Source: JBMYTN01 sp049604415
GTDB lineage: Bacteria > Pseudomonadota > Alphaproteobacteria > Rhodospirillales > Rhodospirillaceae
Assembly: GCA_049604415.1 (NCBI GenBank)
Contig: JBMYTN010000004.1
Span: 62,001-126,000, forward strand
Reading direction: 5' to 3'
Length of the DNA: 64,000 nucleotides
This document shows, in pieces, positions 49,820 to 58,365 of the stretch (the first letter of the stretch is position 1; every line of letters starts with the position of its first letter). The position numbers were made by a program, and so were the translations under genes. The notes beneath the pieces are model-generated. The model had not been told where the DNA came from. It saw only the letters and a list, made by a program, of their open reading frames with translations, and did no database searches.

Positions 49820-51667
49820 ATGAAACCACTGACATCCTTCTTTGTTTTGCTCCGGTCTCTGGCGGCTTCGGATCGGCGGGGCTATTTTTTGCTCCTGGGC
49901 TTGGCCTTGGCCGCCAGTGTGGTCGAGGGCATTGGCTTGGCCTCCCTAGCGCCGTTGTTGGCGGTCCTGGATCCCAGCCTGTCTTCAGAGGCGGGCGGGG
50001 TGGTCGGCGCTGTCCGCGACGGCTTGGCGGCGCTGGGTGGGCCGGATCAACGGACGGTTATTCTGCCGCTGCTTTTGGTCAGCTTTCTGCTGCTGCTGGG
50101 CCTGCGGGCCTGGTTGATCCGCCGGCGCGATCTGGCCCAGCTTGACTTGCTGCATCGCTTCACCAAAGGTCTGCGGCTGGATCTGTTCAAAGCGGTGGGT
50201 CAAGCCCGTTGGGACCATTTGGTCGCCCAATCCACAGCGGATTTGACCGAAAGCCTGATGGTGCAAATCCGGCGCAGCCATGCCGCCGCCCAACAAATGC
50301 TGCGCCTGCCCGCCCTGTTGCTGCTGATCCTGATGCATTTGGCGGTCGCTTTTCTTCTCGCGCCTTGGGTTTTGGTCCTGGCCATTGCGGTCGCCGCCGG
50401 ATTGCTCTGGGGCGTGCGGGTGCGGGATGCCCATCGGCAAGGCCAACGCTTGACCCGCTCCGCCACCCAGTTGATGCGTCAGGTCACCGCGTTTCTGGGG
50501 GCGTTGAAGCTGGTGAAAAGCCACGGCCAGGCGGATCGCCATGTCCACGCCTTTGCCGAGGCCACAGACAGCCAGTTTGCCGATGAGCGCCGGTTCCAAT
50601 CGGCTCAGATCCGCAGCCGCACCCTATTCCAACTGGGCGCTGGCACCTGTTTGGTGCTGCTGGTCGGGTTGGCGATCCTGGTCTTGGACATGCCGGTGGT
50701 CGAGCTGTTGGTGGTGGTGTTTGTGTTTTCCCGCCTGTTGCCGATGCTGATCGATTTGCAGACCTGCGTGACCCAGATCATCCATGGTCTGCCCGCCTTT
50801 GAGGCGGTGCGATCCTTGATCCAAGAGTGTCAGGGAGCTGCGGAAGAGCCGGGCCCGGATCCGCAATCTGCCGAGGCCGTAACCTTGAATGGCGCAATCT
50901 GGTTGGAGGGCGTGACCTTCGCCTATGCCAAACACCCGGACCGTGCGGTGCTCCAGGACCTCTCCGCGCGGATCCCGGCGGGGCAGATCACCGCCCTGGT
51001 CGGGCCGTCCGGGGCGGGCAAAAGCACCTTGGCCGATCTGGTACTGGGCCTGATGCAGCCAACGGAGGGCCGGGTGGTGGTCGATGGGTTGCCCATCGCA
51101 CCCGCAAATCGTCAGGCTTGGCGCGATGTGCTGGCCTATGTGCCCCAGGATGTCACATTGTTTGATGACAGTGTGCGGGCCAATCTGCTTTGGGGCTTGC
51201 CCGAAACCCGACAACAGGACCCGACCGAGGACGACCTTTGGGCTGTCCTCAGCCAAGCCCAGGCCAAGGGTTTTGTCGAGCGTCTGCCTGACGGGCTTGA
51301 TACGGTGATTGGACCCCGGGGGCAGCAACTTTCCGGCGGAGAGCGCCAGCGTTTGGCCCTTGCCCGGGCCTTGTTGCGTCAGCCCAAGCTGTTGGTGCTC
51401 GACGAGGCCACCAGTGCCCTGGACCCTGGCCATGAGCGACTGGTTCAGCGCGCCTTGGAAGGCCTGCGTGGTGCGCGCACAATGTTGGTCATCGCCCATC
51501 GGGACTCGACCATCCGCATTGCCGATCACATCCTGGTGCTGCGGCAAGGACAGCTGGTTGAAGAGGGCAGCTGGCAGGAGGTTTCTGATGCCTTGGGCCA
51601 GGATTTGTCTGATTGGCTGATCGCGGACATCCTTGGCGGGTCAAAGCAAGAGGGTTCTCAGAGCTAA
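49820..51667 (+). CDS. ABC exporter (fused permease-ATPase, MsbA/MdlB-like)
   Basis: A 615-aa half-transporter. A six-helix membrane domain covers about residues 15-310. The ATPase domain carries Walker A GPSGAGKST (about 395), signature LSGGERQR (about 504) and Walker B LLVLDEATSALD. It is closest in appearance to exporters in peptide/lipid clusters. It lacks a peptidase domain. It lies divergent to the HprK-like kinase gene, so the pair may share a promoter region and a substrate. Confidence 0.9.
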   Translation: MKPLTSFFVLLRSLAASDRRGYFLLLGLALAASVVEGIGLASLAPLLAVLDPSLSSEAGGVVGAVRDGLAALGGPDQRTVILPLLLVSFLLLLGLRAWLIRRRDLAQLDLLHRFTKGLRLDLFKAVGQARWDHLVAQSTADLTESLMVQIRRSHAAAQQMLRLPALLLLILMHLAVAFLLAPWVLVLAIAVAAGLLWGVRVRDAHRQGQRLTRSATQLMRQVTAFLGALKLVKSHGQADRHVHAFAEATDSQFADERRFQSAQIRSRTLFQLGAGTCLVLLVGLAILVLDMPVVELLVVVFVFSRLLPMLIDLQTCVTQIIHGLPAFEAVRSLIQECQGAAEEPGPDPQSAEAVTLNGAIWLEGVTFAYAKHPDRAVLQDLSARIPAGQITALVGPSGAGKSTLADLVLGLMQPTEGRVVVDGLPIAPANRQAWRDVLAYVPQDVTLFDDSVRANLLWGLPETRQQDPTEDDLWAVLSQAQAKGFVERLPDGLDTVIGPRGQQLSGGERQRLALARALLRQPKLLVLDEATSALDPGHERLVQRALEGLRGARTMLVIAHRDSTIRIADHILVLRQGQLVEEGSWQEVSDALGQDLSDWLIADILGGSKQEGSQS

Positions 51668-51785
51668 AACCCGCTTGTTTATCAAGGATAAACTCCGTTT
51701 GCCTTTGTGCCGGTTAGGGTTTAAGAGGCAAAGGTGAGGTCGAAGCAGGGTGGGGGCCCCAACCGGCCTCGGAGGGACAGTGAAT

Positions 51786-53339
51786 ATGGCCATTTCCAAG
51801 GATCTGTCGGCGGAATTGGATAAGCGCCACGATGCAGCGGTCGATGGCGGCGGAGAACAAAAACGCGCAGCACGCCATGCCAGGGGCAAGATGACCGCCC
51901 GGGAGCGGTTGCTGGCGCTTTATGCCGAAGGCACCTTCCAGGAATACGGCCTCCACGCCCTGCACAAGACCCGCCATTTCGGCATGGATGGCAAATCCAT
52001 CCCCGCAGACGGGGTGGTCTGCGGCACGGGCTTTGTCGATGGCCGTCCCGTCGCTGGCTTCAGCCAAGATTTCACCGTCGCCGGGGGCTCCGTTGGCGAG
52101 GTACATTCGCGCAAAATCTGCGCCATGCTCGACCATGCCGGTAAAGCCGGGGTGCCGGTCATTGGCTTTAATGACTCCGGTGGTGCCCGGATCCAGGAGG
52201 GCGTCGGTGCCCTGGCGGCCTATGGCCAGGTGTTTTATCGCAATGTGCAACTCTCCGGCTTGGTGCCACAGATCTCGGTGATCGCCGGTCCTTGTGCGGG
52301 CGGCGCATCCTATTCTCCGGCCTTGACCGACTTCATCATCATGACCCGCAGCGGGGCGGAGATGTTCATTTGCGGGCCGGAGGTGATCAAAGCGGTCACC
52401 GGCCAGGAAACCACCATGGCCGAGATCGGCAGCGCCGAAGCCCATGCCTCGGTTTCCGGCAACATCCATTTTGTCGCGGAATCCGACGAGGATGCGATTG
52501 CCATTGTTCGGCGCTTGCTGTCCTTCCTGCCGTCCAACAACATGACCGATCCGCCGCATCGGATCCGACCGGACCTGTCGGTGGATGATGATCCGGTGCT
52601 CGATGATCTGGTGCCCGAAGACGAGTCCACGCCCTATGACTGTCGCACGGTCATTGAACGCCTGAGTGACCATGGCGATTATATGGAGGTCATGGCCGCT
52701 TTTGCGCCCAATGCGGTGCTGGCTTTTGGCCGTGTGGGCGGAGTGGTGGTCGGCTTTGTCGCCAACCAGCCTTTGGTCAAAGCGGGCACTTTGGACATTG
52801 ATGCCAGCGATAAGATCGCGCGCTTTGTCCGCTTCTGTAACCTGTTCAACATTCCCCTGGTGACCCTGGTCGACACGCCGGGCTTCTTGCCCGGTGTGTT
52901 GGAAGAACGCCGTGGCATCATTCGCCATGGCGCAAAGGTGTTGTTCGCCTATTCCTCCTCGACGGTGCCCAAAATCACTGTTGTCATGCGCAAAGCCTAT
53001 GGTGGGGCCTATATCGCCATGTGCAGCCATGAGATGGGCGCAGATATGGTGTTGGCTTGGCCGACGGCGGAGATAGCGGTGATGGGTGCCGAAGGGGCGG
53101 TCAACATCCTCTATCGCAAGGAGTTGGCCAATGCTGAGGACAAGGCCGCCCGGGCCAAGGAACTGGCCGATGATTACCGGGCCGAATTTGCCTCGCCCTA
53201 TCAATCGGCGGGCATGTTGTATGTCAGTGACGTGATCCATCCCCGGCAAACCAAGGCCTCCATTGCCTTGGCTCTGCGCGGGCTGCTGTCGAAACGAGAA
53301 ACCCGTCCACCGAAAAAACACGGCAATATACCTCTCTAG
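51786..53339 (+). CDS. mmdA: Methylmalonyl-CoA decarboxylase carboxyltransferase subunit (MmdA / PccB-like)
   Basis: A 517-aa carboxyltransferase. It has RHARGKMTARERLLALYAEG, DFTVAGGSVGEVHSRKI, FNDSGGARIQEGVGALAAYG and IAGPCAGGASYSPALTDFI, then TLVDTPGFLPGVLEERRGII. The family also includes propionyl-CoA carboxylase beta. The decarboxylase call rests on the OadG-, biotin carrier- and OadB-type genes that follow, which together form a Na+-pumping complex. It moves CO2 from methylmalonyl-CoA to biotin. ATG 51786 follows GGAGGG; an upstream ATG at 51750 lacks this support. Confidence 0.88.
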   Translation: MAISKDLSAELDKRHDAAVDGGGEQKRAARHARGKMTARERLLALYAEGTFQEYGLHALHKTRHFGMDGKSIPADGVVCGTGFVDGRPVAGFSQDFTVAGGSVGEVHSRKICAMLDHAGKAGVPVIGFNDSGGARIQEGVGALAAYGQVFYRNVQLSGLVPQISVIAGPCAGGASYSPALTDFIIMTRSGAEMFICGPEVIKAVTGQETTMAEIGSAEAHASVSGNIHFVAESDEDAIAIVRRLLSFLPSNNMTDPPHRIRPDLSVDDDPVLDDLVPEDESTPYDCRTVIERLSDHGDYMEVMAAFAPNAVLAFGRVGGVVVGFVANQPLVKAGTLDIDASDKIARFVRFCNLFNIPLVTLVDTPGFLPGVLEERRGIIRHGAKVLFAYSSSTVPKITVVMRKAYGGAYIAMCSHEMGADMVLAWPTAEIAVMGAEGAVNILYRKELANAEDKAARAKELADDYRAEFASPYQSAGMLYVSDVIHPRQTKASIALALRGLLSKRETRPPKKHGNIPL

Positions 53340-53340
53340 A

Positions 53341-53385
53341 GCATTTTCAGCCGAAGTGGGAACCGGTTCGGCGGTTCGAAAATGC
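53341..53385. repeat. REP-like palindromic repeat, copy 2
   Basis: GCATTTTC (53341-53348) and GAAAATGC (53378-53385) flank the inner palindrome around AACCGGTT. The sequence is nearly the same as the copy at 11682-11727. It begins two bases after the mmdA stop, inside the operon. Confidence 0.85.
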
Positions 53386-53399
53386 GGTAACAAAAAAGG

Positions 53400-53415
53400 G
53401 CATTTTCAGCCGAAG
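53400..53415 (+). repeat. REP-like repeat, truncated third copy
   Basis: GCATTTTCAGCCGAAG repeats the left half of the preceding palindrome and then diverges into GGGGGCTGAGGAT. That segment supplies the purine-rich ribosome site of the next gene (ATG 53429). Confidence 0.75.
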
Positions 53416-53428
53416 GGGGGCTGAGGAT

Positions 53429-53821
53429 ATGCTGGAAAATCTGGAGCTGATCGGAACGGGCTTTGCCGTGGTTATGGCCGTACTGGCCTGTTTGTGGGGT
53501 CTGACCAGCGCCGTTGGGCGGATATTCAAAGTGGTTGAGTCTGCGCGACAAAAGACGGTCGCGGCCCCAGCACCACCTGCGCCAGCCCCAGCCGCGCCGA
53601 CACCGGCGGAGACAGCGACCGTCCCAGCCCATCATTTGGTCGCCATCAGCGCAGCGGTCGCGCATATGCTGGGCGATGGGGCGCGGATCACCCAAATTGT
53701 CGCGCCAGCGCATCAGGTAGCGGATTGGCCCCAGGAAGGCCGGATCCAGACCTTTAGCGGCAATCGGATCCGGGTGGTTTGGGGGCCGACCTATCCCTCC
53801 ATCAGCCGTCCGCCGCGTTAG
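53429..53821 (+). CDS. Decarboxylase delta/gamma-type subunit (OadG-like)
   Basis: A 130-aa protein with one N-terminal membrane helix (LIGTGFAVVMAVLACLWGLT), a Pro/Ala-rich linker (about 45-70) and a small C-terminal domain (HHLVAISAAVAHMLGDGARI). OadG/MmdD proteins anchor the carboxyltransferase to the membrane subunit. The arrangement matches, although primary similarity in this family is always low, so the call relies on helix plus context. A REP-like repeat pair lies between it and mmdA. Confidence 0.75.
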   Translation: MLENLELIGTGFAVVMAVLACLWGLTSAVGRIFKVVESARQKTVAAPAPPAPAPAAPTPAETATVPAHHLVAISAAVAHMLGDGARITQIVAPAHQVADWPQEGRIQTFSGNRIRVVWGPTYPSISRPPR

Positions 53822-53858
53822 GGGCACTCATCATGCCGATTGGAAAAGGATCTCTCGC

Positions 53859-54266
53859 ATGAAACGTCTTCGCATCACTGTGGAAGGCACCGCCTATGAG
53901 GTCACCGTCGAGGAGCTGGATGCCGGGTCCGGTGCCTCCGTGGCTCCGGTTGCGCCAATCGCACCGGTCGCTCCAGTCTCACCTGTTGCTCCGGCGGCAC
54001 CTGCCCCCGCAGCAACGGCCCCCGCTGCCGCTGCGCCGAATGCTGCTGCCGGAGCCGGGGCCGTGGTTGCGCCCTTGGCGGGCACGGTGAAGGGCGTCGA
54101 GGTGAGCCAAGGCCAGAGCGTGGCGGCCGGGGATGCCTTGGTGATGCTCGAGGCGATGAAAATGATCACCCCGGTCACGGCACCCCAGGCTGGCACTGTT
54201 GCGTCCGTGGATGTGGCCGCCGGTTCGACGGTGATGGAAGGCCAGGTGCTGGTCACCTTGTCCTAG
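53859..54266 (+). CDS. mmdC: Biotin carboxyl carrier subunit of the decarboxylase
   Basis: A 135-aa biotin carrier. An N-terminal strand segment (KRLRITVEGTAYEVTVEELD) leads into a long Ala/Pro linker (about 28-70), then a biotinyl domain with the EAMKM motif (K biotinylated) in ALVMLEAMKMITPVTAPQAG. The swinging arm carries carboxyl-biotin from MmdA to the OadB-type subunit. Length and layout match MmdC/OadA carrier domains. Confidence 0.92.
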   Translation: MKRLRITVEGTAYEVTVEELDAGSGASVAPVAPIAPVAPVSPVAPAAPAPAATAPAAAAPNAAAGAGAVVAPLAGTVKGVEVSQGQSVAAGDALVMLEAMKMITPVTAPQAGTVASVDVAAGSTVMEGQVLVTLS

Positions 54267-54301
54267 GCCGCGCTTTTTTTGAGTTTTTGATTTTGCCCTT
54301 T

Positions 54302-55495
54302 ATGGACCCGGAACCCTCCGTCATGGACCAAGCTGCCGACCCCCACCAGGCTGAGCCTGCAGGCTCCAAGCTGATGCAGCTTTGGGAGCTGACCGCCATT
54401 GGCGATGTCACCTGGCAAATGCTGGTGATGTGGGGCGTGATCGCGGTATTGTTCTATTTGGCGGTCTATCGCAAATTCGAACCGCTGCTTTTGGTGCCGA
54501 TTGCTTTTGGTGCCTTACTGGCCAATTTGCCGACGGAAGGGCTGATCAACGCCCCGGTCGGCGATCATGGCGGCGGGCTGTTTTATTACATTTCCAAGGG
54601 CGTGGAGTGGGAGATCTTCCCGCCGCTGATCTTCCTAGGTGTCGGAGCCCTGACGGATTTCGGCCCCTTGATCGCCAATCCGCGCACCTTGTTGCTCGGC
54701 GCTGCGGCGCAATTTGGCGTGTTTGCGACCTTCCTTGGCGCGGTGCTCATCGGTTTTTCGCCCATGGAGGCCGGGGCCATTGGCATTATTGGCGGGGCGG
54801 ATGGCCCAACCTCAATCTTCCTAGCCAACAAGCTGGCCCCGGATCTGCTGGCCCCCATTGCGGTGGCGGCCTACAGCTATATGGCCCTGGTGCCGCTGTT
54901 GCAGCCGCCGATCATGCGGGCCTTAACCACCGAGCAGGAACGCAAGATCCGCATGCGCTCCCTGCGCCAGGTGTCGCGGCTGGAAAAGCTGATCTTCGCC
55001 GTCATGGTCACCGTGCTGGTGATCTTGTTGGTCCCGGCGGCCTCGGCACTGATCGGCATGCTGATGCTGGGCAATTTCCTGCGCGAATGCGGCGTCACCG
55101 AGCGGCTGACCAAGGCTTCGCAAAACGAGCTGATCAATGTGGTGACCATCTTTTTGGGCACTGCGGTCGGCATCACCATGACCGGCGAGCGGTTCCTGAA
55201 CTTCGATACCTTGAAGATCCTGGGCCTTGGCGTGATTGCCTTTGGCATAGCCACCGCCTGCGGGGTGCTGATGGCCAAGGTGATGAACCTTGTCAACAAG
55301 ACCAATCCAATCAATCCGCTGATTGGGGCGGCTGGGGTCTCAGCGGTGCCCATGGCCGCCCGGGTGGCCCAGACCGAGGGCCAGCGGGCCGATCCGCAAA
55401 ACTTCCTGCTGATGCATGCCATGGGGCCGAATGTGGCCGGGGTCATCGGCACCGCCGTGGTGGCGGGCTATTTTATCGCCTGGTATGGCGGCTGA
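54302..55495 (+). CDS. mmdB: Sodium ion-translocating decarboxylase beta subunit (OadB/MmdB)
   Basis: About 397 aa. A polytopic membrane protein that decarboxylates carboxyl-biotin and pumps Na+. The catalytic region is IGIIGGADGPTSIFLANKLA, including the essential Asp. YSYMALVPLLQPPIMRALTT and AAGVSAVPMAARVAQ with HAMGPNVAGVIGTAVVAG are also typical. The exact start is uncertain: ATG 54302, ATG 54323 or a TTG at 54287. It ends the mmd operon. A complete pump implies growth by propionate or succinate-type fermentation, or the reverse. Confidence 0.93.
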   Translation: MDPEPSVMDQAADPHQAEPAGSKLMQLWELTAIGDVTWQMLVMWGVIAVLFYLAVYRKFEPLLLVPIAFGALLANLPTEGLINAPVGDHGGGLFYYISKGVEWEIFPPLIFLGVGALTDFGPLIANPRTLLLGAAAQFGVFATFLGAVLIGFSPMEAGAIGIIGGADGPTSIFLANKLAPDLLAPIAVAAYSYMALVPLLQPPIMRALTTEQERKIRMRSLRQVSRLEKLIFAVMVTVLVILLVPAASALIGMLMLGNFLRECGVTERLTKASQNELINVVTIFLGTAVGITMTGERFLNFDTLKILGLGVIAFGIATACGVLMAKVMNLVNKTNPINPLIGAAGVSAVPMAARVAQTEGQRADPQNFLLMHAMGPNVAGVIGTAVVAGYFIAWYGG

Positions 55496-55646
55496 GTGAG
55501 TGATTTTGGTTTTGCCGGAGTGCCGCCAATTGACGGGCGGTTTCGGTCTGGCGGATTTTGATTTCTCGAATGTCCTCGCGCATCGCCGTCATGTCTGAGC
55601 GCATGGCGCGTAAATATTCCAGGACCATACTCTCTGTTTTCGTCAT
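55473..55646 (-). CDS. Small coiled-coil protein (57 aa)
   Basis: It begins MTKTESMVLEYLRAMRSDMT and continues AMREDIREIKIRQTETARQL, a regular heptad pattern of a short coiled coil. Such small 'MTKTE..' proteins are common in alphaproteobacteria without a known role. It follows hypE on the same strand. Its ribosome site lies in the second arm of a 13-bp hairpin (55652-55693). A GTG at 55670 would add eight residues. The 3' end overlaps the mmdB stop region. Confidence 0.6.
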   Translation of the reverse strand: MTKTESMVLEYLRAMRSDMTAMREDIREIKIRQTETARQLAALRQNQNHSLSRHTRR

Positions 55647-55651
55647 GGTGG

Positions 55652-55693
55652 CCAACCTCTGCGATTGCACGACTTCATGGTCGCAGAGGTTGG
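55652..55693 (-). promoter_or_regulatory. 13-bp hairpin overlapping the ribosome site of the small coiled-coil gene
   Basis: CCAACCTCTGCGA and TCGCAGAGGTTGG form a perfect 13-bp stem with a 16-base loop between the hypE stop and the coiled-coil gene ATG at 55646. On the minus strand the AGAGG that would act as ribosome site is buried in the stem. There is no T-run, so translational control or transcript stabilisation is likelier than termination. Confidence 0.65.
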
Positions 55694-55701
55694 GTTATCG
55701 G

Positions 55702-56808
55702 TCAACAGATCCGGGGCAGTTGCTCGCCAGACAGCATGTCCAGCCGTCGGCCGCCGCCAAACAGGGTTTTCATCACCACCTGTTTCGGATGGTCGCTGAC
55801 CGCCCGGCCAATGATCCGGGCTTCCCGGCCCTCGGGCAGCGCCCGCATCGCTGCCAAGGCCGCATCGGCCTCTTCCGGCGCGCAAAACAGCACCAAGGTG
55901 CCCTCATTGGCCAGATAGAGCGGATCAAGGCCGAGGATTTCACAAAAACCCCGAACCTCCGCCCGGACCGGCAATTCGGTCTCGTCTAAGGCAATGCCGC
56001 AGCCCGACACCGCTGCGATTTCATTCAGGGAGGAGGCCAGACCGCCCCGGGTCGCATCCCGGGCGCAGCGCACCGAGGGGGCCGCGTGCAGCACCGCTTC
56101 CATCAGACCGTTTAGGGGCGCGCAGTCGCTTTCCACCGGGCTTTCCAAGGCCATGTCGCCTCGGGCATTGAGGATCGCCGCGCCATGGTCGCCCAGATAG
56201 CCATTGACCAGGGCCACATCACCGGGCAGGACCTGGCGGGCGGCCAGATTGCGACCCGGCGGGATCACGCCAACCCCGGCGGTGGTGATGAACAATTTGT
56301 CGGCGGATCCCTTATCCACCACCTTGGTGTCGCCGGTGACGATCTTCACCCCGGCCCGGTCCGCTGCCGCGCGCATGGTTGCCGCCACATGGCGCAGCAG
56401 GCCAACATCAATGCCTTCCTCGATGATCATGCCGCAGGACAGCCAGAGCGGTTGCGCCCCGCCGACCGCTAGGTCATTGACGGTGCCATTGACCGCCAGA
56501 TCGCCAATATTGCCGCCGGGAAACTCCAGCGGATCGACGACAAAGCCATCGGTGGTAAAGGCCAGACGCCCCCCGGCTGCCAGCAGTTCTGGGGGTGGGG
56601 TCAGGCGGGCCTGATCCTCCATATCCCCCATATCCGGATTGTCGAAGGCAGCGACGAACACATCATCGATCAAGTCGCGCATCGCCTTGCCGCCACCGCC
56701 ATGGGCCATGGTGACGGTTTCGGTTTTCAGTGCCCCGCCCCGGCGATAGCCCGCCTCGGCGGTCATCGCCCCCTTGGCCAGGCTGCCTTTGGGATCCATG
56801 GCGTTCAT
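55702..56808 (-). CDS. hypE: Hydrogenase maturation protein HypE
   Basis: A 368-aa enzyme that, with HypF, converts carbamoyl groups to the cyanide ligand of the [NiFe] site. The start region has MAHGGGGKAMRDLIDDVFVA; next come TTDGFVVDPLEFPGGNIGDL and the ATP-binding TGDTKVVDKG. The C-terminus ends PRIC, with the essential terminal Cys that receives the carbamoyl group. Its start overlaps the hypD stop by one base. An internal ATG nearer MAHGGGG is possible. No hypF is in the window. Confidence 0.96.
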   Translation of the reverse strand: MNAMDPKGSLAKGAMTAEAGYRRGGALKTETVTMAHGGGGKAMRDLIDDVFVAAFDNPDMGDMEDQARLTPPPELLAAGGRLAFTTDGFVVDPLEFPGGNIGDLAVNGTVNDLAVGGAQPLWLSCGMIIEEGIDVGLLRHVAATMRAAADRAGVKIVTGDTKVVDKGSADKLFITTAGVGVIPPGRNLAARQVLPGDVALVNGYLGDHGAAILNARGDMALESPVESDCAPLNGLMEAVLHAAPSVRCARDATRGGLASSLNEIAAVSGCGIALDETELPVRAEVRGFCEILGLDPLYLANEGTLVLFCAPEEADAALAAMRALPEGREARIIGRAVSDHPKQVVMKTLFGGGRRLDMLSGEQLPRIC

Positions 56809-57968
56809 CAGGCGGCCCTCCCGGAGGAGGCTGACGCATCGGCATAAAGGTGATAGGCGGCACAGGCCCCTTCAGAGGACACCATCAACGCCCCCAGCGG
56901 GGTTTCCGGCGTACATTCCTTGCCGAATTTCGGGCAATGCCACGGTTTGATCTGGCCCTTGACCACCTCGCCACAGCGGCAATCCTCGAATTCCGGCAAG
57001 GCGGCTTCCCGACCCGAGCTTTTGCCCGCGCCATAGCCGACGCCGAATTTTTCTTCCGCATCCCAGGCCGCATAGGCTTCGCGGATTTTGACGCCGGATT
57101 TGTCGATCTCGCCCAGGCCTCGCCAGTCAAAGGCCTCGCGCGGGGTGAACACATCGTCTACGGCGGCTAGAGCGGCGGGGTTGCCGTCTTTCGGCACCAC
57201 CCGGGCATATTGGTTTTCGATCTCGGCCCGGCCATCGGCGATCTGTTCGACCACCATCAAAACCGATTGCAACAGGTCCAGGGGCTCAAAGCCTGCCACC
57301 ACCAGCGGCTTGCCATACTCCTCGGCGATAAAGTCATAGGGGGCGGTGCCGATGACCATGGAGACATGGCCCGGGCCAATAAAGCCATCCAGCGCCATAT
57401 CGGGATCCTGGAGCAGGGCCTTGATCGGCGGCGGCACCAGGATGTGGTTACAGAACAGCGAGAAATTGCCAACGCCTTCCCGGGCGGCCTGCTGCACGGT
57501 TAGGGCCGAGGACGGCATGGTGGTTTCAAAGCCAAGGCCAAAGAACACCACCTCGCGGTCCGGATGGCGACGGGCCAGCTCCAGGGCGTCCAGCGGCGAA
57601 TAGACCATGCGGATATCGGCCCCGGCGGCCTTGGCACTCATCAAGGAGCCCCTTGTGCCGGGCACCCGCATCGCATCACCAAAGGTGGTGAAGATCACGT
57701 CGGGCCGCTCGGCAATGTCCAGGCAATCATCCACCCGGCTCATGGGCAGCACACAGACCGGGCAGCCCGGGCCATGGATGAATTCCAGGCTGGCCGGGGT
57801 CAGCTTGTCCAGGCCATAGCGGAAGATGGCGTGGGTGTGACCGCCGCAGATCTCCATCACATGCAAGGGCTTTTCCGGGGTTGCACCGGTGCGGGCGACG
57901 GCAGCCTCAATGGCGCTGAGCAGAGACTTGGCTTTGGCCGGGTCGCGGAATTCGTCGGTATATTTCAT
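56808..57968 (-). CDS. hypD: Hydrogenase maturation protein HypD
   Basis: A 386-aa Fe-S scaffold for Fe(CN)2CO assembly. Conserved cysteine regions: EICGGHTHAIFRYG, HGPGCPVCVLPMSRVDDCLD and the C-terminal CPKFGKECTPETPLGALMVS. It works with HypC to hold the iron while HypE adds cyanide. Normal length. It is 62 bases from the hypC stop and runs into hypE. Confidence 0.96.
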   Translation of the reverse strand: MKYTDEFRDPAKAKSLLSAIEAAVARTGATPEKPLHVMEICGGHTHAIFRYGLDKLTPASLEFIHGPGCPVCVLPMSRVDDCLDIAERPDVIFTTFGDAMRVPGTRGSLMSAKAAGADIRMVYSPLDALELARRHPDREVVFFGLGFETTMPSSALTVQQAAREGVGNFSLFCNHILVPPPIKALLQDPDMALDGFIGPGHVSMVIGTAPYDFIAEEYGKPLVVAGFEPLDLLQSVLMVVEQIADGRAEIENQYARVVPKDGNPAALAAVDDVFTPREAFDWRGLGEIDKSGVKIREAYAAWDAEEKFGVGYGAGKSSGREAALPEFEDCRCGEVVKGQIKPWHCPKFGKECTPETPLGALMVSSEGACAAYHLYADASASSGRAA

Positions 57969-58030
57969 GGAAAACTCCCCCCTGTTTGGCCCGTTTCCGG
58001 GGCCAGCAATTCTGGTCCGGGCCTGCGCCC

Positions 58031-58318
58031 TTACCCGGCCATCATTTTATCGGCATCGCGAATGGCTTCGATCTCGGCCATGGCCTCGCCCAGATCTTCC
58101 AGGGCCTTTAAGGTCGCGCTGGCCTCGTCTGGATCAATCCGGCTCATGGCGAAGCCGACATGGACCAGCACCCATTCGCCGATCAGGTCATCCAAGGATC
58201 CGCCGGGCACGACACAGGCCAGATTGACCGCTCGGCGCACGCCGGACACATCAACCATTCCCATCAGCTTTTCGGGATCTGTGATCTCCACGATCTGTCC
58301 CGGAATTCCCAAACACAT
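58031..58318 (-). CDS. hypC: Hydrogenase maturation chaperone HypC
   Basis: A 95-aa chaperone starting MCLGIPGQIVEI, with the catalytic Cys2 after Met removal. The OB-like core is VDVSGVRRAVNLACV and VLVHVGFAMSRIDPDEA. It carries the Fe(CN)2CO unit to the hydrogenase large subunit. The C-terminal ~15 residues are an extension. Lies between hupR and hypD. Confidence 0.95.
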   Translation of the reverse strand: MCLGIPGQIVEITDPEKLMGMVDVSGVRRAVNLACVVPGGSLDDLIGEWVLVHVGFAMSRIDPDEASATLKALEDLGEAMAEIEAIRDADKMMAG

Positions 58319-58365
58319 GGTTCCAATCCCCTTGTTCCAGGTCGGACAGACGCGGTCTTGCAGGC

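Noticed and set aside
51714..53393. 559-codon open frame antisense to mmdA
   Set aside because: The opposite strand encodes a well-conserved carboxyltransferase. The frame begins inside the REP-like repeat and matches nothing.
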